From assembly GCA_963977525.1 (NCBI GenBank), contig CAXBPC010000020.1, positions 1 through 64,000 on the forward strand: a stretch of 64,000 nucleotides of DNA, given 5' to 3'. A program made the position numbers and the translations under genes. Numbering within the stretch: position 1 is the first letter of the stretch; every line of letters begins with the position of its first letter. The notes beneath the pieces are model-generated. The model did no database searches. It worked only from the letters and a program-made list of their open reading frames with translations, and was not told the origin of the DNA. This document shows, in pieces, positions 37,796 to 45,024 of the stretch. Source of the DNA: Ancylomarina sp963977525. Lineage in GTDB: Bacteria > Bacteroidota > Bacteroidia > Bacteroidales > Marinifilaceae.

Positions 37796-38320
37796 ATGAA
37801 ATTCAGCATACAACTTATACTTATTCTCGTACTTTCTTTAACGAGCAAACATGTAGCAGCACAAGAAATTAAGACTTACAATTTTAATGAGCTTGAGCCC
37901 ATATTCCATTATCAGAACGATACCACATACGTTATCAACTTTTGGGCCATGTGGTGCAAACCTTGCGTTGAGGAACTCCCCTATTTCGAAGCTATTCGTA
38001 AAAACTATACCGATAAAAAAGTGAAAGTGATTCTGGTGAGCCTCGATTTTGGCAATAATGTAGAAGAACGCTTAAACACTTTTATTAAGCGTAAAAAGGT
38101 CAATTCCAATGTCCTAATACTGGACGATCCCGATGCCGATACTTGGATAGGTAAGGTAGCCGAAAAGTGGGATGGCGCTATTCCTGCCACAGTCATTTAT
38201 AAAAAAGATAAGAGAGACGTTTTTACTCGCCAAGTTTCGTACGAAGAACTGGCTGAGTCAATCGATAAAATGAATAATCAATCAAATGAAAATTTAAACA
38301 AAATTTCAGACGCTGATTAA
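37796..38320 (+). CDS. TlpA-like thioredoxin-fold protein, periplasmic
   Basis: A 174-residue secreted or membrane-tethered disulfide reductase-like protein. A signal peptide covers residues 1-22. The redox motif WCKPC (Cys54, Cys57) follows INFWAM and matches the TlpA/ResA group. The cis-proline region is AIPATVIY. The last codons lie inside a tandem 136-bp repeat, so the C-terminal tail NKISDAD may be repeat-derived. Partners are unknown; a second thioredoxin-fold gene follows. Confidence 0.87.
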   Translation: MKFSIQLILILVLSLTSKHVAAQEIKTYNFNELEPIFHYQNDTTYVINFWAMWCKPCVEELPYFEAIRKNYTDKKVKVILVSLDFGNNVEERLNTFIKRKKVNSNVLILDDPDADTWIGKVAEKWDGAIPATVIYKKDKRDVFTRQVSYEELAESIDKMNNQSNENLNKISDAD

Positions 38321-38577
38321 ATATGATTTTAAAAGACAAATATTTCAGTCCTGTACATAAATCATAATTAGATCATTAAAATCTGCGTAAAAATATTTTT
38401 TTCAGTATTAATCACAAACAAATTAAAAACTAAACAAGATTTCAGACGCTGATTAAATATGATTTTTTAGGATTAAAAAACAAAATATCAACCTCTATCA
38501 TAAATCATTTTAGATCATTAAAATCTGCGTCTAAAAAATTTATTTACACTAAGCGCAAACAAATTAAAATTTACCAA
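38305..38577 (+). repeat. Tandem duplication of a 136-bp element
   Basis: Two adjacent copies start with TTCAGACGCTGATTAAATAT at 38305 and 38441. Each ends with AGATCATTAAAATCTGCGT and then CAAACAAATTAAAA. Left (AGACGCTGATT) and right (AATCTGCGTCT) ends are near-inverted repeats, so each unit looks like a small palindromic mobile element. Copy 1 overlaps the last five codons and stop of the TlpA-like gene. Confidence 0.88.
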
Positions 38578-38578
38578 C

Positions 38579-39175
38579 ATGAAGAAAATAATTATTCTAG
38601 GCCTATTCATATTGGCCACAATTGGCGTAAACGCACAATCGTATAAGCTTGGCGATAAGGCAGCAGATTTTAAACTTAAAAATGTAGATGGCAAGTACAT
38701 CTCCCTTTCCGATTATAAGGACGCTAAAGGCTTTATAGTGATATTCACTTGTAACCATTGTCCTTATTCGGTGGCCTACGAAGATCGAATTATCGATCTT
38801 GACACAAAATACAAGGCCAAAGGTTTTCCAGTGATCGCCATCAACCCCAATGATCCGGGCATATTTAAAACCGATTCTTTCGAGAATATGGTTAAGCGAT
38901 CGAATAAAAAAGCTTTCACTTTTCCTTATCTGCTTGATGAAAAACAAGACGTGTATAGAAGATTTGGTGCAACCAAAACCCCTCACGTGTTTATTCTCAG
39001 CACAAAAAATGCGAAACATACCGTAGAATATATCGGGGCTATAGACAACAATTACAAAGGAGGATCGCTGGCAACAAAACATTATGTCGACGATGCAGTT
39101 GATGCCTTATTACAAAACAAAAAACCAATGCTTACTACAACAAAAGCTATTGGTTGTAGCATTAAAGCGAAATAA
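38579..39175 (+). CDS. Thioredoxin/peroxiredoxin-like protein, secreted
   Basis: A 198-residue protein with a signal peptide (1-20, ending GVNAQ). The AhpC/TSA-like domain has the motif FTCNHCPYS (Cys58, Cys61), typical of the PRX-like1 group, and the cis-proline in KTPHVFIL. It starts right after the 136-bp tandem repeat, so its promoter must lie within or before that repeat. The substrate is unknown. Confidence 0.88.
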   Translation: MKKIIILGLFILATIGVNAQSYKLGDKAADFKLKNVDGKYISLSDYKDAKGFIVIFTCNHCPYSVAYEDRIIDLDTKYKAKGFPVIAINPNDPGIFKTDSFENMVKRSNKKAFTFPYLLDEKQDVYRRFGATKTPHVFILSTKNAKHTVEYIGAIDNNYKGGSLATKHYVDDAVDALLQNKKPMLTTTKAIGCSIKAK

Positions 39176-39204
39176 GCCAAAAACATAAATCTTTACGAAT
39201 ACGA

Positions 39205-39240
39205 AAAACCCAAGTCTAGCTAGACTTGGGTTTTCTATTT
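39205..39240 (+). terminator. Terminator after the PRX-like gene
   Basis: A 14-bp perfect stem AAAACCCAAGTCTA/TAGACTTGGGTTTT with a 2-base loop, followed by a T-rich run, 30 bp after the stop codon. Confidence 0.88.
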
Positions 39241-39263
39241 TCCTTGTTTTTGTGTGAAGATTT

Positions 39264-39429
39264 CCTCTACCACAAATCACAGACTTGCGATATTAAGGGG
39301 GGCCAAAAATATGAGAGTATAATATTGAACGTCATCCTGAATTCATTTCAGGATCTCATAATTAAGGGGTACAGATTCTGAAACAAGTTCAGAATGACGG
39401 GCTATTAAGTTTTTAGACACCCTCTTTTC
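39264..39429 (+). repeat. Interspersed palindromic element, copy 2
   Basis: Same 166-bp layout and orientation as 37506-37671, with the 70-bp palindromic core at 39330-39399. Some positions differ, for example GAATTCATTTC in place of GAACTTGTTTC in the left arm. Confidence 0.92.
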
Positions 39430-39901
39430 ATTTTATACGCTAAACCATGCAAAGTATCCCTAATAATCCTCATCCATAAGCAAAAAGACTCAAGTAGCCA
39501 GATTTACATATCTCGTTATTTTTATAATTATTTTTTCTTGATGTTTTATTTCAAGCTCTAACCACAAGACCACAACAACACAACATAACACTCAACACAT
39601 TGCAAACTCAGGGAAAGCAAACACTTTTAACCCATACACTCACACGAATAAAATAAGCCTATACACAAGCCAACTAGGCTTAAATTCAAAAAAAATATTG
39701 CTAAGTCAGAATTTATTTATAATTTCATTGTCGATCATAAAAACACACACAAAAGTTAAACCAAAAACTCAACACCAAACTAAGAACCAAAAACAAGAGG
39801 TAAACATATTGATATTCAACACGAAACCACTAATAAACCCAAATTAAATTTCAAACAGATCCGCATAAGCGGATAGTAATTAACTTAAAAATCACAAAAC
39901 A
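39430..39901 (+). other. A/C-rich leader before the 39902 gene
   Basis: No gene in these 472 bases. From about 39545 the plus strand is strikingly rich in A and C and poor in G and T (many ACACAAC-like runs), unlike neighbouring intergenic DNA. A perfect 6-bp hairpin ATCCGC-ATAA-GCGGAT lies about 25 bp before the start codon at 39902. It may be a long unstructured 5' leader; this is inference. Confidence 0.45.
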
Positions 39902-40567
39902 ATGGCAAGAATGTTACACACTCGCATGTCGAGTGAATCAATTTTAAGCAATGCAGGCAGACATCAAAGCTTGTGCAAACAAGTGCCTGGAGCCGAACAT
40001 CTGGCTACCGCTATACAACCAGTTATCAACAATCTAAAAGAGAAGAAATCATTGAGCCTTACTGCCCTTGAAGACAAAGGCACGGCTTACGACAACATGG
40101 TGCTAAAAGACACCATTCTCGACGATGTGGTTCGCGACATATCGGACGCAGCAAAGCAATACGATCGTAAAAACATAGGCCGTGGCATTTACACCAGCCT
40201 ATTTCCTGATGGCAAAACCACATCGATAACCAATGTTTCGTATAGCCAAGAGCCTATTGAAGCAGACAAGTTCTTATCGCGTTTCGACAAGTTTGAAGAA
40301 GGTAACAGCTTGTTGGCTCACAAAGCTCCATTAACAGCGGCTATTGCTGACGCACGAACTATGATATCAGCTTACGTGCTTGCTATAGACAAGGAAAAAA
40401 TGGCCTTAGAAATTGAATCATCAGCTCAGGACGATGTGATTAGACAATATGAGTTTAACTACTTAGATGCTGCCAAACTGTTTGGTAAGAAATATGCCAA
40501 CCGCTTGTTTCCTAAAACACCGAAGTATAAAAAGATTGAGGTCGTTGAAGAAGCTTTAGCAGAATAG
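39902..40567 (+). CDS. Hypothetical protein, mostly helical
   Basis: A 221-residue soluble protein with no signal peptide. It contains heptad-like helices (LATAIQPVINNLKEKKSL; APLTAAIADARTMISAYVLAI) and a short beta-like centre (TTSITNVSYS). I do not recognise a family. It has an A/C-rich 5' leader and a stack of hairpins downstream, in a repeat-rich region. In size and general character it resembles the unknown protein at 62880-63623, but I see no convincing alignment. Confidence 0.7.
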   Translation: MARMLHTRMSSESILSNAGRHQSLCKQVPGAEHLATAIQPVINNLKEKKSLSLTALEDKGTAYDNMVLKDTILDDVVRDISDAAKQYDRKNIGRGIYTSLFPDGKTTSITNVSYSQEPIEADKFLSRFDKFEEGNSLLAHKAPLTAAIADARTMISAYVLAIDKEKMALEIESSAQDDVIRQYEFNYLDAAKLFGKKYANRLFPKTPKYKKIEVVEEALAE

Positions 40568-40898
40568 TATAGTTCTAAATACAAATGCTGGCTACATTTC
40601 GGTGTAGTCAGCATTTAAGGCATTAAATCAGTTCTACATTTGCGTGTAGCCACCTTTTCAGCATTAAAAGCAGATTACCCGCCGTGGTAATCTGCTTTTA
40701 ATGCTTTAATTCTCCTTTACATTTTGGGTTAATAGTGAATTAATGCCTTGGTAGCGCATTACATTCAAATTTTGTGTGCTACTAATGCCTTAAAAGCTAT
40801 CGTAACAAAAATCTCGTGCACTTTTAGGCCTTAAATGCTATCGCAACCGTTTTTTAATGAGAAAACCCAAGCTTGAGTGGCTTGGGTTTTCTATTTTC
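40568..40898 (+). other. Stack of hairpins downstream of the 39902 gene
   Basis: Successive inverted repeats: AATGCTGGCTACA/TGTAGTCAGCATT at about 40584-40616, CTACA/TGTAG near 40633-40650, a perfect 19-bp stem at 40661-40704 (GCATTAAAAGCAGATTACC with a 6-base loop), and GTAGC/GCTAC near 40751-40787. CCTTAAATGCTATCG-like stretches recur at about 40791 and 40837. The series ends at the stem-loop at 40861. It could be a long structured 3' UTR, a small RNA, or decayed REP elements. Confidence 0.6.
40861..40898 (+). terminator. Terminator (possibly bidirectional)
   Basis: Stem GAAAACCCAAG/CTTGGGTTTTC with a T-rich tail. It is nearly the same sequence as the terminator at 39205. It separates the 39902 gene from the convergent three-gene cassette. 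Confidence 0.75.
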
Positions 40899-40994
40899 TA
40901 TCTATTCGAGAATGGCGGTTTATATTTTTCTATAATTCCGATGAGATTCTAGGTTGAATATTTTTGCCTGAAAAACCACTATCGCTAATAGTAT

Positions 40995-41858
40995 TTATCC
41001 ATTGATTCGGTTCAATTCAATTTCAATCTTCTTTTGCTCTTTTTCAATCTCAAGTTGTTTAATTCTTTCATTTAGAATCATCTCAATTGCACTTCGAAGA
41101 ATCGGAAAATACTCCTTACATTCTTCTTCTTCTAGCTGATGAATTCCTTTACTCAGAATTGAATAAATTTTTGTATTTGTAACAAGAAATTGAGGAAGGC
41201 TCTTTTTTGCTAAATCAATTTTAGCTTGAAATGTTGCATTTGAAACATCTTCGCTTTTTAAATCGCCCTTTTTAACTAAATCATCTAGAATGGGAGCGAC
41301 TATATGTTTTTCAATAATCCTACGTAAATAAACAAATGCTCCTACTCCTATTCCATGGGTTATTAAACCAATCGCTCTATTGAGTTCTGAGTATATCTCT
41401 TTATTAAATTTTTGATACTTCTTAATTTCTTTTTTTGCTAAATCTGCAATAGCTGGATATTGACCTATCTTACAGATCTTCTCATCATACACTCTTAATT
41501 TAAAAATATGATGGTGTGCTGGATTATTAAGAGCTCTCGGACATTGAAATATTCTTTCAAAAAAGCCTGTTTCTTCAAGTATTGGTGATAATTTATTTTC
41601 ACCTAATATTCCAGAACTCATCTGCGACATTAGAATTCTTGTGAGTAAACCCTTGTTCCCTTCTTTACTAACAAAAGATGTCTGTTTTTCGCAAACAGGA
41701 CAGTAGCTATCTAAAACATTAGACTTATTATAGTGGGAATTATCACTACAATAGAATAATAAATTTAAAATTTCATCGCCTTCAAGAGTATTCATGTCTA
41801 ATTCTTGATATAAAGAATCATTCAGTAAAAATTCTGACCAATTAAATGCTTTATCCAT
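40995..41858 (-). CDS. HEPN/DUF4145-like protein with N-terminal zinc-finger-like region
   Basis: About 287 residues from the ATG at 41858; a GTG one codon earlier is possible. A CPVC pair (Cys53, Cys56), followed by Cys106 and a triple histidine (115-117), suggests a zinc-binding module. The C-terminal half is helical and resembles DUF4145/HEPN domains. It includes the R-x4-H motif RIIEKH (Arg180, His185), which is the catalytic signature of HEPN ribonucleases, and a final acidic helix LEEEECKEYFPILRSAIEMI. HEPN proteins are common toxins and antiphage effectors. Family and activity are inferred from pattern only. It is the last gene of a three-gene minus-strand cassette flanked by repeats. 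Confidence 0.68.
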   Translation of the reverse strand: MDKAFNWSEFLLNDSLYQELDMNTLEGDEILNLLFYCSDNSHYNKSNVLDSYCPVCEKQTSFVSKEGNKGLLTRILMSQMSSGILGENKLSPILEETGFFERIFQCPRALNNPAHHHIFKLRVYDEKICKIGQYPAIADLAKKEIKKYQKFNKEIYSELNRAIGLITHGIGVGAFVYLRRIIEKHIVAPILDDLVKKGDLKSEDVSNATFQAKIDLAKKSLPQFLVTNTKIYSILSKGIHQLEEEECKEYFPILRSAIEMILNERIKQLEIEKEQKKIEIELNRING

Positions 41859-41917
41859 CACTGTTTATATTTGATTTATAATTTCTACATATAAAATTCA
41901 ATGAAAATCGAATCTTA

Positions 41918-42640
41918 TTATACGATTACCTCAGCCTCTTCAATAACTTCTTCAGGATTATTATAATACTCCTCTAATTCATCAAGCATTTCTAAAATCT
42001 CTTTTTTCTCCGAAACAATATCTGGGAGGAAAGCTACTCTTTCTCTCACATCCTCAAATGTAGTTCTAGCATCTTTGAAGCTTTCCACGAAAACATCTTT
42101 CGACTTAACAGCATTTTCTAGAGCAATCTTCAATTTGTTATATGATATTGATACTCCAACCTCCCTATCTGCAAGGGTGTATTCTTTTATATATGAAGCC
42201 CACCAGTTTATACAGTTTGCTATATCCTTAGGATCAGTACTATTTGAATTTGCAAACAAACGCGCACTTTCTCCTTTTATTAAATGAAGTTCCTTTTCAA
42301 CATCCTCAAGAGCAGCCTTTTTGATATTATCCCTTTCCCCATCAAGCATCTTTTTAAATTCAATTTTAAAAAGTTCTTTGGCTCCAAAAAAGTTGAATGC
42401 CGTAACGGCAACAATCAAGACTGTAACAATGATCGCGATAAGATAAAGCGTAAACTCAAACTTATCATCCTGGGCAGTGATCAATCTTTCATAGACCGTA
42501 ATCAGATCAGGCTGAGCTGCACTGATTGTATCCTGCAAATGAATAATTCTGGTTTCTGTGATATTGACAATCGTATGTACACTGTCAACTATAGTAACAG
42601 TTGTGTCTCTGACAACCGTATCTTTAAGTTCTTCTATCAT
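41918..42640 (-). CDS. Hypothetical single-pass membrane protein with coiled coil
   Basis: A 240-residue protein. Residues 1-60 are a polar, probably extracytoplasmic segment with heptad-like valines. A single transmembrane helix lies at 63-85 (FTLYLIAIIVTVLIVAVTAF). The rest is acidic and helical (KKMLDGERDNIKKAALEDVEKE; EMLDELEEYYNNPEEV). No known family is recognised. It lies between the HEPN-like gene and another membrane-protein gene, with spacers of about 60 and 50 bp, as in an operon. Confidence 0.7.
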   Translation of the reverse strand: MIEELKDTVVRDTTVTIVDSVHTIVNITETRIIHLQDTISAAQPDLITVYERLITAQDDKFEFTLYLIAIIVTVLIVAVTAFNFFGAKELFKIEFKKMLDGERDNIKKAALEDVEKELHLIKGESARLFANSNSTDPKDIANCINWWASYIKEYTLADREVGVSISYNKLKIALENAVKSKDVFVESFKDARTTFEDVRERVAFLPDIVSEKKEILEMLDELEEYYNNPEEVIEEAEVIV

Positions 42641-42689
42641 CTAATTTTATTTTTAAATCAACCGATACCAACAAGGGAGTCTCTTCTTT

Positions 42690-43349
42690 TTAGATCTGCT
42701 CATTTTGATCATTTACAAATTCAACTAGAAAAGTCCATCTATTTGTATATCCGTTACTGGTTGATACCACTAGAATAAATGGTATTGGATTCCTTGAAAT
42801 CTTATCTTTTGGTATTATAGCCTTTCCAAAAAGATGGCTATTAGATGGGTGTATTGGCCTAGGGGACAGATAAATACTACTTTCATGAAGAGAATTATGA
42901 CTAGACCCTTTAGACGTATAAATCTCTTTACCTTGTTTTTCCCAGTAATTACCAATTCTAGATACATATACACCTTCGGGGTAATAAAGATGCGCTCTAA
43001 TATTGTTAGCAGGCGCTTTACCTGTATTAGACAAAGTAAATTCAATAATGTAATTGCCCTCTGTTTCTTTAATTTTTACCTTTTGATTGTACTCGTCGAT
43101 AAAAGAACCCGCCACATTTAGTTTAAGCTTAGGTTTCTCATTTAGCTTTTTAGTCAGTTGAGTAATTTCAGAGTTTAAATCCTTATTGTTTTGATCTGCC
43201 TCCATTTCTAATACAATAGACATACTTACACCACTCACCAATAATATAACAACAAAAACTATTGCCCAAATTGGTTTCTTAGCAGGAAGTGTCCAACCCA
43301 AAAGAGCAATAATAGTCGCAATCACTACAAGGCCAATTTTCAACTCCAT
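42690..43349 (-). CDS. Hypothetical membrane-anchored beta-sandwich protein
   Basis: A 219-residue protein with two N-terminal transmembrane helices (about 4-20 and 27-47), a short coiled coil (50-70), and a beta-rich domain (75-219). That domain contains IIEFTLSNTGKAPANNIRAHLYYPE, which resembles CARDB/immunoglobulin-like folds. No enzyme motif is visible. It is the first gene of the minus-strand cassette with the coiled-coil membrane protein and the HEPN-like protein. Confidence 0.7.
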   Translation of the reverse strand: MELKIGLVVIATIIALLGWTLPAKKPIWAIVFVVILLVSGVSMSIVLEMEADQNNKDLNSEITQLTKKLNEKPKLKLNVAGSFIDEYNQKVKIKETEGNYIIEFTLSNTGKAPANNIRAHLYYPEGVYVSRIGNYWEKQGKEIYTSKGSSHNSLHESSIYLSPRPIHPSNSHLFGKAIIPKDKISRNPIPFILVVSTSNGYTNRWTFLVEFVNDQNEQI

Positions 43350-43479
43350 GTATTATTCAGTTTTATTATTTCCTCCCCTCACTCCAACAGCTCAATTAAA
43401 TTACTGATAACAATATTACTACAATCACGGGTTAAACGCAAAACATAAAACACCTCATTTGTTTTATGGATACGATAAG

Positions 43480-43507
43480 TCGGCCTCAGCAAAGCAGGTG
43501 GGCACCC
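43480..43507 (+). repeat. Short interspersed repeat CGGCCTCAGCAA, copy 1
   Basis: CGGCCTCAGCAAAGCAGGTG followed by GGCACCC; the same 27-base sequence with one change recurs at 48774-48800 in the same orientation. Confidence 0.8.
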
Positions 43508-43543
43508 ATAGATAAAGAAGTCGGTTTTTAAAAAAAACACATT

Positions 43544-43613
43544 CGTCATTCTGAACTTGTTTCAGAATCTTTATGCATTGATTCTGAGATCCTGAAATAA
43601 ATTCAGGATGACG
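43544..43613 (-). repeat. Interspersed palindromic element, copy 3 (core only, inverted)
   Basis: The same 70-bp palindromic core as at 37571 and 39330 but in reverse orientation and without the flanking 95 bp. All three cores have the same length of 70 bp. Confidence 0.9.
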
Positions 43614-43650
43614 TTCTATTCTGGGCTTTTATATTTTGGATATATCCCCC

Positions 43651-43780
43651 GCGAGCTCGTGTTCTGCGAATGCAGTCAAAAAAAAAAGGAACCGTTTCGG
43701 GTTCCTTTCTGTATTTTATAAAAGCTTTTGCTCCCCGCTAGCGCGAGTTTGTAACTCGTGACTCTGCGAATGCAGTCAAA
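43651..43780 (+). repeat. REP-like motif GCGAG...CTCTGCGAATGCAGTC, two copies
   Basis: Copies at 43651-43680 and about 43735-43780 share GCGAGYTYGT and CTGCGAATGCAGTCAAA. Inside, GCGAGTTT/AACTCGTG arms and CTGCGAATGCAG form hairpins. A third direct copy lies at 44565-44610 and an inverted, longer version at 43951-44022. Confidence 0.85.
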
Positions 43781-43788
43781 AAGAAAAC

Positions 43789-43866
43789 CCGACAGCGTCA
43801 TAGACCTGTTGGCGTTTGAACTTTACAACAAACAAACGCTGTCAGCTGCAAGCAGGCTGACAGGTT
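43789..43866 (+). repeat. Interspersed repeat GAACTTTACAA...CGCTGTCA, copy 1
   Basis: It contains nested inverted arms GACAGCG/CGCTGTC and ACCTGT/ACAGGT. The segment GAACTTTACAA followed by AACGCTGTCA and TGACAGGTTTAA recurs at 44755-44823. Confidence 0.75.
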
Positions 43867-43950
43867 TAATCCCCCTTTATTCTTCATACATCTTCCCGAA
43901 ATACGAAAGCCACTCACATGGCTGCAAGTGGCTTGTATTTTATTTTTATT

Positions 43951-44022
43951 TCTGCTTCGCAGAGCACGAGTTACTACCGAAACGAAGTGGAGATCAGCGA
44001 AGCTAAACTCGCACTAGCGGGA
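43951..44022 (-). repeat. REP-like element, inverted copy
   Basis: The reverse complement reads CCCGCTAGTGCGAGTTTAG, then AACTCGTGCTCTGCGAAG, the same ends as the copies at 43735 and 44565 with a longer loop between. Confidence 0.75.
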
Positions 44023-44036
44023 GATTTTATGGGTTC

Positions 44037-44490
44037 TTACTTCTTTACAGATATCAAATGAATATCGAAAATTAAGACCGAACCACCTGGAATTCCTCTA
44101 GTATCGTAATTCCCATATCCTAAATGAGCAGGAACCCAAAGCGTTCCTTTTCCGCCTTCTTTAAAATAAGTGATGCCTTCGGTCCATCCGCTTATAACAC
44201 CTTTCAATGGAAATGAAATACCTCTCTCACTACTCTCGTCGAAAACTTCTCCACTTAAATAATAACCTTGTATAGGCTACCTGAACGGTTGATGCACTTT
44301 TAGGCTGAGCGCCTTCTCCTGCCTCATCAACGGTATAATACAAGCCCGACTCACACTTTGTTGCTTCCAAGTTATTTGTCTTTATATAATCAAGAATTTG
44401 AATCTCATTTATAAGCGAGTAATCTTTCTCAGGTTCACTTGAGCAAGAAACTAACAAGGCACATACGATGGCTAATAAGCTATACTTCAT
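44037..44490 (-). pseudogene. Frameshifted FKBP-type peptidyl-prolyl isomerase lipoprotein
   Basis: The N-terminal part starts at the ATG at 44490 (MKYSLLAIVCALLVSCSSEP, lipobox LVSC) and reads to VQVAY. One extra base at about 44271 then breaks the frame. In the next frame the FKBP domain continues without a stop: QGYYLSGEVFDESS, PLKGVISGWTEGITYF, GGKGTLWVPAHLGYG, GGSVLIFDIHL, ending at 44037. Removing one A restores an intact FKBP of about 150 residues. It is either a real recent pseudogene or a sequencing or assembly error. Intact members fold periplasmic or outer-membrane proteins. Confidence 0.88.
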
Positions 44491-44564
44491 TTTATCAGTT
44501 TTTATTGAAAAACAAATATAGTAAAATGTGGGCATGTTGGCTATTACTCCTGTGATTGCTGTCC

Positions 44565-44610
44565 AGCTAGCGCGAGCTTATAGCTCGTGCTCTGCGAATG
44601 CAGTCAAAAA
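44565..44610 (+). repeat. REP-like element, third direct copy
   Basis: GCTAGCGCGAGCTTATAGCT, then CGTGCTCTGCGAATGCAGTC, matching the copies at 43651-43780. Confidence 0.85.
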
Positions 44611-44622
44611 AAACTCTCGCTG

Positions 44623-44752
44623 CCGCACGATTCCATCGTGTGGTTTCTGCATCACAAGAAACCTTTCTAAAATATATAAATCTCTCTTATTAATATCTAG
44701 AATTCGTTTTCTACAGCAATTCTTTTAATAACCACACGATGGAATCGTGCGG
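44623..44752. repeat. Perfect 23-bp inverted repeat around an 84-bp loop
   Basis: Arms at 44623-44645 (CCGCACGATTCCATCGTGTG plus GTT) and 44730-44752 are exact reverse complements. Each arm itself holds the smaller palindrome CACGAT-TCC-ATCGTG. The structure suggests a tiny non-autonomous element; no frame inside codes for a believable protein. Confidence 0.9.
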
Positions 44753-44754
44753 TA

Positions 44755-44823
44755 GCAGCGTTAGAACTTTACAAGCAAAAAACGCTGTCACTGCATCCCG
44801 AAATGTCGGGACTGACAGGTTTA
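44755..44823 (+). repeat. Interspersed repeat GAACTTTACAA...CGCTGTCA, copy 2
   Basis: It shares GAACTTTACAA, AACGCTGTCA and CTGACAGGTTTAA with 43789-43866 and has an extra CCCGAAATGTCGGG hairpin. Confidence 0.75.
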
Positions 44824-44910
44824 AACAATTTGCTATTACAAAAAAAACAAATCAAAAACATAAGAACAAAAGCCTACAAACGTGACATTTAGCGGCCTTC
44901 AAACAATCAC

Positions 44911-44972
44911 CATACTATATAAATAGTAACTATTACTACATATATAGTAACTATTACTATAAACATAGTATG
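44911..44972. promoter_or_regulatory. Twin BlaI-type operator dyads upstream of blaI
   Basis: TAGTAA-CTA-TTACTA occurs exactly twice, at 44924-44938 and 44945-44959, with centres 21 bp apart (two helical turns). An outer pair CATACTAT (44911) and ATAGTATG (44965) makes the whole block symmetric. Each dyad resembles BlaI/MecI operators, which are built on TACTA half-sites. It lies 53 bp upstream of the blaI start, so autoregulation is likely. Confidence 0.82.
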
Positions 44973-45024
44973 ATTTAAAAATAAACGATTACATTCGTAG
45001 TGTAAATTAATACTCAAAAACTCT

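Larger units (their letters stand above)
43350..44036. other. Repeat-rich intergenic region
   Basis: No gene is supported in these 687 bases. It holds several interspersed palindromic repeats (listed separately) and two stem-loops with T-runs: AAAGGAACC/GGTTCCTTT at 43685-43708, with a long T-run on the minus strand, and AAGCCACT/AGTGGCTT at 43907-43934, with T-rich sequence on the plus strand. The promoter of the minus-strand cassette should lie at its left end. Confidence 0.7.
44491..45024. other. Repeat-rich intergenic region before blaI
   Basis: No gene is supported in these 534 bases. It holds a REP-like copy, a long inverted repeat, a second copy of the GAACTTTACAA repeat and the blaI operator block. 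Confidence 0.65.

Noticed and set aside
38603..39082. 159-codon minus-strand frame
   Set aside because: It is antisense to the PRX-like gene, which has a signal peptide and redox motif.
42284..42778. 164-codon plus-strand frame
   Set aside because: It is antisense to two membrane-protein genes with clear helices on the minus strand, and its sequence has no domain pattern.
43758..44006. 82-codon frame in the repeat cluster
   Set aside because: It is built from REP-like repeats and terminator stems.
44528..44728. 66-codon frame
   Set aside because: It runs through a REP copy and one arm of the long inverted repeat; no coding character.
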